From an uncultured Flavobacteriia bacterium (GTDB taxonomy: Bacteria > Bacteroidota > Bacteroidia > Flavobacteriales_D > Crocinitomicaceae): DNA of 10,508 nt. Made by a program: the position numbers and the translations under genes. The stretch's first letter is position 1, and each line of letters begins with the position of its first letter. Positions 6,580-10,508 of the stretch are shown here, piece by piece. The stretch spans positions 1 through 10,508 of the forward strand of contig CAIYQV010000138.1 of assembly GCA_903928365.1 (NCBI GenBank), in the 5' to 3' direction. Below the pieces are notes generated by a model. That model had not been told where the DNA came from. It worked only from the letters and a program-made list of their open reading frames with translations, and searched no databases.

Positions 6580-8121
6580 ATGAGTAAGAACGAAGCCTTA
6601 CTGGACAAGCGCAAATCCTCTCATTTGGGAGGCGGACAGGCGCGAATAGATAAACAACATCAGCAGGGGAAATTGACAGCCAGAGAGCGGGTTACTCTTT
6701 TACTGGATGAGGGTTCTTTCAATGAGATCGGTCAATTCGTAGAGCATCGAGCCACCACGTTTGGTTTGGATAAACAACATTTCGCCGGAGATGGGGTGGT
6801 AACAGGATTTGGAACCATTCATGGGCGCTTGGTATATGTTTTTTCACAGGATTTTACTGTTTTGGGAGGTTCTCTTTCTGAAACACATGCAGCAAAGATT
6901 TGCAGAGTCATGGATCTTGCTATGAAAAATGGTGCCCCGCTGATTGGCTTAAACGATTCAGGTGGAGCGCGCATTCAGGAGGGAGTGGTTTCCTTAGCTG
7001 GTTATGCCGATATTTTTTACAGAAATACGAGAGCATCCGGAGTGATTCCTCAAATTTCAGTGATCATGGGTCCGTGTGCGGGTGGTGCGGTGTATTCTCC
7101 AGCACTAACTGACTTCATTTTCATGGTGGAAGAAACATCGTATATGTTCGTTACGGGACCGAATGTGGTAAAAACAGTGACTCATGAAGAAGTTACCTCC
7201 GAAGCATTGGGTGGAGCAAAAGCGCATGCGGAAAGATCGGGTGTCAACCATTTTACAGCGGCTAATGACGTGGAATGCTTGAAAAAAGTGCGCGATCTCG
7301 TAACGTACTTTCCTCAAAATGCGCGTGAATTGCCTCCGCAACCAACGCAATTTGCTTTTACAGCCTCGAAATTGGAGACGATCAAGCAGATTCTTCCTGA
7401 GAATGTGAACGTTCCCTATGATATTCGCAAAGTGGTAGAATGTGTGATCGACGATGAAAGTTTCCGCGAAGTTCAAGAGGATTTCGCTAAGAACATCGTT
7501 GTAGGTTTTGCTCGTGTAGAAGGTAAAACCATCGGTATTGTTGCCAACCAACCCGCAGCATTAGCAGGAGTGCTGGATATTGATGCATCAAGAAAAGGTG
7601 CGCGATTCGTTCGTTTTTGCGATTCGTTCAATATTCCTCTACTTGTTTTCGAAGATGTTCCGGGATTCTTGCCTGGAACAGATCAGGAATGGCGCGGAAT
7701 TATTACTCATGGAGCCAAATTGCTCTATGCATTTTCCGAAGCAACGGTTCCAAGAATTACCGTGATCACGCGAAAAGCATATGGCGGTGCGTTTGACGTG
7801 ATGAACTCTAAAAACATTGGTGCTGATCTGAATTACGCATGGCCAACAGCCGAGATTGCTGTGATGGGAGCCAAAGGAGCAGCTGAGATCATCTTTAAAC
7901 GTGAAATTTCGGAAGCTGTAGATCCGGAAGCAAAATGGAAAGAGAAGGAGGCAGAATACGCTGATCTTTTCGCTAATCCTTACCGCGCTGCTGAACGAGG
8001 GATCGTAGATGATGTTATTCTTCCTGAAGAAACGCGATCCAAGGTTATTGCTGCATTCAAAATGCTGGAGAATAAGGCAGAGACCTTACCATTTAAAAAA
8101 CACGGAAATATTCCATTATAG
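6580..8121 (+). CDS. pccB: Acyl-CoA (probably propionyl-CoA) carboxylase, beta subunit
   Basis: This 513-residue carboxyltransferase subunit has the full length usual for the family. It transfers CO2 from carboxybiotin to an acyl-CoA, propionyl-CoA giving methylmalonyl-CoA. Two crotonase-like halves are visible. The N-half has KLTARERVTLLLDEGSF (31-47), SGGARIQEG (127-135) and the oxyanion-hole-type MGPCAGGAVYSPA (163-175). The C-half has FEDVPGFLPGTDQE (357-370), the second Gly-Gly site KAYGGAFDVM (399-408) and AWPTAEIAVMGAKGAAEI (420-437); it ends KKHGNIPL, typical of the family. Asp406 in GGAFDVM appears to align with the aspartate linked to propionyl-CoA preference in the Streptomyces coelicolor enzyme (Asp422); this is an alignment by eye. 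No biotin-carboxylase/biotin-carrier alpha subunit is encoded nearby, so it must lie elsewhere. The start follows a probable promoter; aspS begins 9 bases after the stop. Confidence 0.93.
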   Translation: MSKNEALLDKRKSSHLGGGQARIDKQHQQGKLTARERVTLLLDEGSFNEIGQFVEHRATTFGLDKQHFAGDGVVTGFGTIHGRLVYVFSQDFTVLGGSLSETHAAKICRVMDLAMKNGAPLIGLNDSGGARIQEGVVSLAGYADIFYRNTRASGVIPQISVIMGPCAGGAVYSPALTDFIFMVEETSYMFVTGPNVVKTVTHEEVTSEALGGAKAHAERSGVNHFTAANDVECLKKVRDLVTYFPQNARELPPQPTQFAFTASKLETIKQILPENVNVPYDIRKVVECVIDDESFREVQEDFAKNIVVGFARVEGKTIGIVANQPAALAGVLDIDASRKGARFVRFCDSFNIPLLVFEDVPGFLPGTDQEWRGIITHGAKLLYAFSEATVPRITVITRKAYGGAFDVMNSKNIGADLNYAWPTAEIAVMGAKGAAEIIFKREISEAVDPEAKWKEKEAEYADLFANPYRAAERGIVDDVILPEETRSKVIAAFKMLENKAETLPFKKHGNIPL

Positions 8122-8130
8122 TTCAACAAT

Positions 8131-9879
8131 ATGTACAGAAGTCACACGTGTGGTGAATTGCGTCTGTCTGACGCAGGTAAAGAAATAACATTGGCAGGTT
8201 GGGTGCAGCGTTCCAGAGATTTGGGCGGCATGACCTTCGTTGATCTCCGTGATCGATACGGAATAACGCAACTTGCATTTAACATGGAAGACAATGCTCC
8301 TTTGTGCGAACAGGCTAGAAAACTGGGTCGCGAGTTTGTCATTCAGGTGAATGGAAAAGTCATTGAACGTTCAAGTAAAAACAAGAATATCCCAACAGGA
8401 GAAATTGAGATCAAAGTGGAAAAACTAACCATTTTGAATTCGGCGAAACTTCCACCATTTACGATTGAAGACGAAACAGATGGTGGCGATGAGCTGCGCA
8501 TGCAATACCGTTATCTGGACTTAAGAAGAAATCCGGTACAGCAAAAACTAATGTTGCGAAATAAGGTTGCTCTTGAAACACGTGTTTACTTAAATTCCAA
8601 AGATTTTTTGGATGTTGAAACACCAGTTTTGATTAAGTCAACACCGGAAGGAGCGCGTGATTTCGTTGTGCCAAGTCGCATGAACGAAGGACAATTTTAT
8701 GCTTTACCTCAATCGCCGCAAACATTTAAGCAGTTGTTGATGGTTTCAGGATTCGATCGCTATTATCAGATCGTAAAGTGTTTCCGAGATGAGGATTTGC
8801 GTGCTGACAGACAACCGGAATTCACGCAGATCGATTGTGAAATGGCCTTCGTGGAACAGGATGATATCCTGAATACGTTCGAAGGGCTCATAAAGCATTT
8901 ATTTAAACAAGTAAGGGGTGTTGAGCTTGTCGAAACATTCCCGAGAATGGATTATGCGGAAGCGATGGCCCGTTATGGTTCAGACAAGCCTGATATCCGT
9001 TTCGGGATGGAGTTCGTAGACCTGAATGATGAAGCTAAAGGAAAAGGATTTGCCATTTTTGACAGTGCGGAAGCAGTGATTGCCATTAATGCAGAAGATT
9101 GTGTAGAATACACCCGTAAGCAGATTGACGAGCTTACAGAATGGGTGAAGCGTCCGCAAATTGGAGCAAAAGGATTGGTCTACGTGCGATGCAATGCAGA
9201 CGGAACCTTTAAATCTTCGGTTGATAAATTCTATTCACAAGATGACCTGGCGCAATGGGCTGCAAAAGCAAATGCCAAACCGGGAGATCTACTGTTGGTG
9301 CTGAGTGGTGATCTCGAAAAAACGCGAAAGCAAATGAATGAATTGCGTTTGCACATGGGGAATGAACTCGGCTTGCGCAATCCAAATGTATTCAAACCTC
9401 TGTGGGTTTTGGATTTCCCACTTTTGGAATGGGATGAGGAAAGTGGTCGCTACCATGCGATGCACCATCCGTTTACCTCTCCGAAACCGGAAGACATGCA
9501 CCTCATCAATACTGATCCCGGGAAAGTACGTGCGAATGCCTATGACCTGGCTATGAACGGCGTTGAATTGGGCGGAGGCTCGATCCGTATTCATGATAGA
9601 GAGCTTCAATCCCGTATGTTCGATCTGCTCGGATTTACAAAAGAAGAAGCACAGGCACAGTTTGGATTTTTGATGAGTGCTTTTGAATACGGTGCGCCAC
9701 CGCACGGCGGTTTGGCTTTTGGTCTTGATCGTCTAGTTGCTACCATGGGAGGTTCGGAATCCATTCGAGATTACATTGCCTTTCCTAAAAACAACAGCGG
9801 TCGCGATACGATGATCGATGCACCTTCTCCGTTGAATGAGGATCAATTAAAAGAATTGGGGATCAAGGTTCTAAACTAG
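8131..9879 (+). CDS. aspS: Aspartyl-tRNA synthetase
   Basis: This 582-residue class II aminoacyl-tRNA synthetase of bacterial type charges tRNA-Asp with aspartate. Domains in order: OB-fold anticodon-binding domain (about 1-105, with GWVQRSRDLGG and FVDLRDR); class II core with motif 1 (about 158-177, FLDVETPVLIKSTPEGARDF) and motif 2 (218-235, FRDEDLRADRQPEFTQID); the bacteria-specific GAD insertion (about 285-410); then HHPFTSPK (445-452), GVELGGGSIRIHDRELQ (477-493) and motif 3 GLAFGLDRLVA (527-537). It is full length with nothing missing. Leu31 in the RDLGG loop matches the discriminating (tRNA-Asp-only) E. coli enzyme rather than the His found in the non-discriminating Pseudomonas enzyme, so it probably does not mischarge tRNA-Asn; this is an inference from one position. 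It lies 9 bases after the carboxylase gene and 6 bases before cysS, without intervening terminators. Confidence 0.98.
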   Translation: MYRSHTCGELRLSDAGKEITLAGWVQRSRDLGGMTFVDLRDRYGITQLAFNMEDNAPLCEQARKLGREFVIQVNGKVIERSSKNKNIPTGEIEIKVEKLTILNSAKLPPFTIEDETDGGDELRMQYRYLDLRRNPVQQKLMLRNKVALETRVYLNSKDFLDVETPVLIKSTPEGARDFVVPSRMNEGQFYALPQSPQTFKQLLMVSGFDRYYQIVKCFRDEDLRADRQPEFTQIDCEMAFVEQDDILNTFEGLIKHLFKQVRGVELVETFPRMDYAEAMARYGSDKPDIRFGMEFVDLNDEAKGKGFAIFDSAEAVIAINAEDCVEYTRKQIDELTEWVKRPQIGAKGLVYVRCNADGTFKSSVDKFYSQDDLAQWAAKANAKPGDLLLVLSGDLEKTRKQMNELRLHMGNELGLRNPNVFKPLWVLDFPLLEWDEESGRYHAMHHPFTSPKPEDMHLINTDPGKVRANAYDLAMNGVELGGGSIRIHDRELQSRMFDLLGFTKEEAQAQFGFLMSAFEYGAPPHGGLAFGLDRLVATMGGSESIRDYIAFPKNNSGRDTMIDAPSPLNEDQLKELGIKVLN

Positions 9880-9885
9880 TTGAAC

Positions 9886-10508
9886 ATGAGTACACGTCAG
9901 GGAAACCTAAGCATCTATAACAGTCTTTCCGGACAAAAAGAAAAGTTCGAACCGATCCATGCCGGTCGTGTGGGCATGTATGTGTGTGGACCCACCTTGT
10001 ACAGTGAGCCGCACATGGGTAACATGCGGACCTTCATCAATTTTGACATGATCTATCGTTATCTGTTGTTGCTGGATTACAAAGTGAAATACGTGCGCAA
10101 CATTACAGACGCCGGACACATCACCAACAGTTTGGGCGAAGCGGTCGACAGCATCGGTTCCGCAGCTCGTTTGGAGCAAGTTCAATCACTAGAAATAGTC
10201 TACAAATACAATGTGAAATTTCAGGAGTTGCAACGCTTGTACAACATGTTGCCTCCTTCCATTGAACCTACAGCTACCGGCCACATTCAAGAACAGATTG
10301 AATTAATTGAGCAGATACTGGAAAACGGTTTTGCTTATGTGGTGAATGGTTCCGTGTATTTTGATGTAAAAAAATACAGTGAGAAATACGAATACGGTAT
10401 TTTAAGTGGTCGCAGAGTAGATGAACTCGCTGAAGAAACGCGTACGTTGAATGCACAGGACGAAAAACGTTTTTTTGCGGATTTCGCTTTGTGGAAAAAA
10501 GCCAATCC
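9886..10508 (+). CDS. cysS: Cysteinyl-tRNA synthetase (3' truncated by window edge)
   Basis: The frame opens at ATG 9886, six bases after the aspS stop, and stays open to the end: 207 complete codons of a protein that is usually about 460-490 residues. It opens LSIYNSLSGQKEKFEPI, typical of CysRS, then MYVCGPTLYSEPHMGNMRTF (31-50). Cys34 is the first zinc ligand that gives cysteine specificity, and HMGN (43-46) is the HIGH signature variant. YKVKYVRNITDAGH (65-78) and the late RTLNAQDEKRFFADFALWKKA segment are also family-typical. The remaining zinc ligands, the KMSKS loop and the anticodon-binding domain lie beyond the window. It is a class I synthetase charging tRNA-Cys, probably in one transcript with aspS. 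Confidence 0.96.
   Translation, partial: MSTRQGNLSIYNSLSGQKEKFEPIHAGRVGMYVCGPTLYSEPHMGNMRTFINFDMIYRYLLLLDYKVKYVRNITDAGHITNSLGEAVDSIGSAARLEQVQSLEIVYKYNVKFQELQRLYNMLPPSIEPTATGHIQEQIELIEQILENGFAYVVNGSVYFDVKKYSEKYEYGILSGRRVDELAEETRTLNAQDEKRFFADFALWKKAN

Noticed and set aside
6649..6780. The 12-base sequence GATAAACAACAT occurs twice, exactly 120 bases apart
   Set aside because: Both copies encode Asp-Lys-Gln-His at separate positions in the carboxylase and there is no wider repeat; a chance match.
7105..7551. 148-residue open frame on the minus strand
   Set aside because: It lies wholly inside the carboxylase gene, has a Phe/Cys/His-rich composition typical of antisense frames and no recognisable motif.
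9289..9705. 138-residue open frame on the minus strand
   Set aside because: It is antisense to the aspS catalytic core, which is clearly conserved; there is no independent support.
1..10508. Possible CRISPR array, tRNA, insertion sequence, phage or defence genes
   Set aside because: No regularly spaced repeats, cloverleaf-like sequences, transposase motifs or terminal inverted repeats were seen; nearly all the sequence is accounted for by recognised genes.

Overview
The window looks like chromosome from a Bacteroidota bacterium, most likely Flavobacteriales-like. The evidence is the gene families and their order, moderate-to-low GC, mostly absent Shine-Dalgarno sequences, two exact TAnnTTTG promoter elements of the Bacteroidota type, and a lipocalin-like lipoprotein of a kind common in that phylum. 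Family-level placement (for example near Crocinitomicaceae/Cryomorphaceae) is only a guess.

Region 1 (start to 6007, + strand) is a tightly packed operon of five genes that runs in from the left edge. It holds the C-terminal end of a SpoIIM-family membrane protein fused in frame to a polytopic membrane protein, then a DUF4129 protein, a DUF4350 protein, a MoxR-family AAA+ ATPase and a DUF58/VWA-like protein. Junctions are overlaps of 4, 11 and 4 bases or a gap of 1 base, so translational coupling is likely. This is the well-conserved but functionally poorly understood membrane MoxR-DUF58 cluster of Bacteroidota; the missing upstream part probably includes the SpoIIM N-terminus and perhaps an RDD protein. 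The likely picture is a cytoplasmic MoxR ATPase acting with the membrane-anchored DUF58 protein on envelope partners encoded by the same operon. Two architectures stand out: the SpoIIM fusion, and a DUF4350 protein carrying an extra two-helix plus PH-like C-terminal module.

Region 2 (about 6006-6459) has a small lipocalin-like lipoprotein on the minus strand, convergent with the operon. A perfect 10-bp hairpin with a GGAA loop lies between them, with its U-tract oriented for the minus strand.

Region 3 (6460-6579) is a 120-base divergent intergenic space with one exact TAnnTTTG element facing each way.

Region 4 (6580 to the end, + strand) is ordinary housekeeping: a biotin-dependent acyl-CoA (probably propionyl-CoA) carboxylase beta subunit, aspartyl-tRNA synthetase, and the first ~207 codons of cysteinyl-tRNA synthetase, with gaps of 9 and 6 bases that suggest one transcript. 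No RNA gene, CRISPR array, insertion sequence or phage gene was seen. No clearly novel system was found; the most interesting material is the domain architecture of the MoxR operon.
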